Of a DNA stretch of 5,529 nt, positions 5,473-5,529 are shown piece by piece (position 1 is the first letter of the stretch; each line of letters starts with the position of its first letter). The position numbers and the translations under genes were made by a program. This DNA is from Mycoplasmatota bacterium (GTDB taxonomy: Bacteria; Bacillota_I; Bacilli_A; Izemoplasmatales; Izemoplasmataceae). The stretch is from assembly GCA_022712785.1 (NCBI GenBank), contig JAFLJX010000219.1, positions 1-5,529 of the forward strand. Reading direction: 5' to 3'. Under the pieces are notes generated by a model, which had not been told where the DNA came from, did not search any database, and saw nothing but the letters and a program-made list of their open reading frames with translations.

Positions 5473-5529
5473 ATGGCACTAGTTATTGGATTAACTGGAT
5501 GAATAGCTACTGGTAAATCAACTGTTTCT
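5473..5529 (+). CDS. coaE: dephospho-CoA kinase, 5' end, with an in-frame TGA in the P-loop (partial)
   Basis: The start ATG (5473-5475) follows AAGGAG (5459-5464) at an 8-nt spacer. The frame reads MALVIGLTG, then TGA (5500-5502), then IATGKSTVS to the window edge. This is the CoaE N-terminus, whose Walker A loop is typically GLTGGIASGKST or GLTGGIATGKST, so reading continues in the same frame across the TGA. CoaE phosphorylates the ribose 3'-OH of dephospho-CoA with ATP, the last step of CoA synthesis, in the cytosol. The position after mutM matches the conserved polA-mutM-coaE order of Bacilli. The TGA stands where Gly is usual. It could be a reassigned codon (Trp in genetic code 4), a nonsense mutation that makes this a pseudogene, or a GGA-to-TGA base error. 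The rest of the gene is outside the window. Confidence 0.85.

Noticed and set aside
1..5529. tRNA, rRNA, CRISPR arrays, insertion sequences, riboswitches
   Set aside because: I saw no spaced repeats, transposase motifs, terminal inverted repeats, cloverleaf-like segments or long structured leaders; the intergenic gaps are all under 180 nt.

Overview
This is an AT-rich bacterial window (about 30% G+C by eye; 18 G/C in the 60 bases from 3001). It is densely packed, with strong AGGAGG-type ribosome binding sites and sigma-A type promoters. The gene order polA ... mutM/fpg ... coaE is a classic low-GC Gram-positive (Firmicutes/Mollicutes-like) arrangement. A full-length DNA polymerase I and an acyl carrier protein argue against a reduced Mycoplasma and fit a free-living or Acholeplasma/Izemoplasma/Haloplasma-like or Bacilli-like organism. 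That placement is inference.

Layout. 1-66 is the 3' end of an unrecognised plus-strand gene, followed by a strong terminator (92-130). 159-545 (minus) is a small membrane protein with a C-terminal zinc ribbon, with its own terminator at 134-160. 546-724 is a divergent intergenic region with a near-perfect sigma-A promoter firing rightward. 725-955 is a monocistronic acpP ending in a terminator. 1033-3645 (polA), 3658-4524 (CDF-family metal cation efflux protein) and 4560-5399 (fpg/mutM) form a tight plus-strand operon behind an extended -10 promoter. 5473-5529 is the start of coaE (dephospho-CoA kinase), which has its own extended -10 promoter and runs off the window.

The polA operon couples repair DNA synthesis (Pol I: gap filling and flap removal) with 8-oxoguanine base excision (Fpg). 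A membrane metal exporter sits between them, and coaE, a CoA biosynthesis gene, follows by conserved synteny rather than by shared pathway. AcpP carries fatty-acyl chains in lipid synthesis.

The most notable observation is an in-frame TGA (5500-5502) inside the P-loop of coaE. It lies between two halves of a clearly recognisable Walker A motif (GLTG-TGA-IATGKST), at a place where relatives usually have Gly. No other gene in the window contains an in-frame TGA or uses TGA as a stop, and only two Trp residues occur in about 1,640 (both TGG). The TGA may be a reassigned codon (most plausibly Trp), a nonsense mutation or a base error; the window alone cannot decide.
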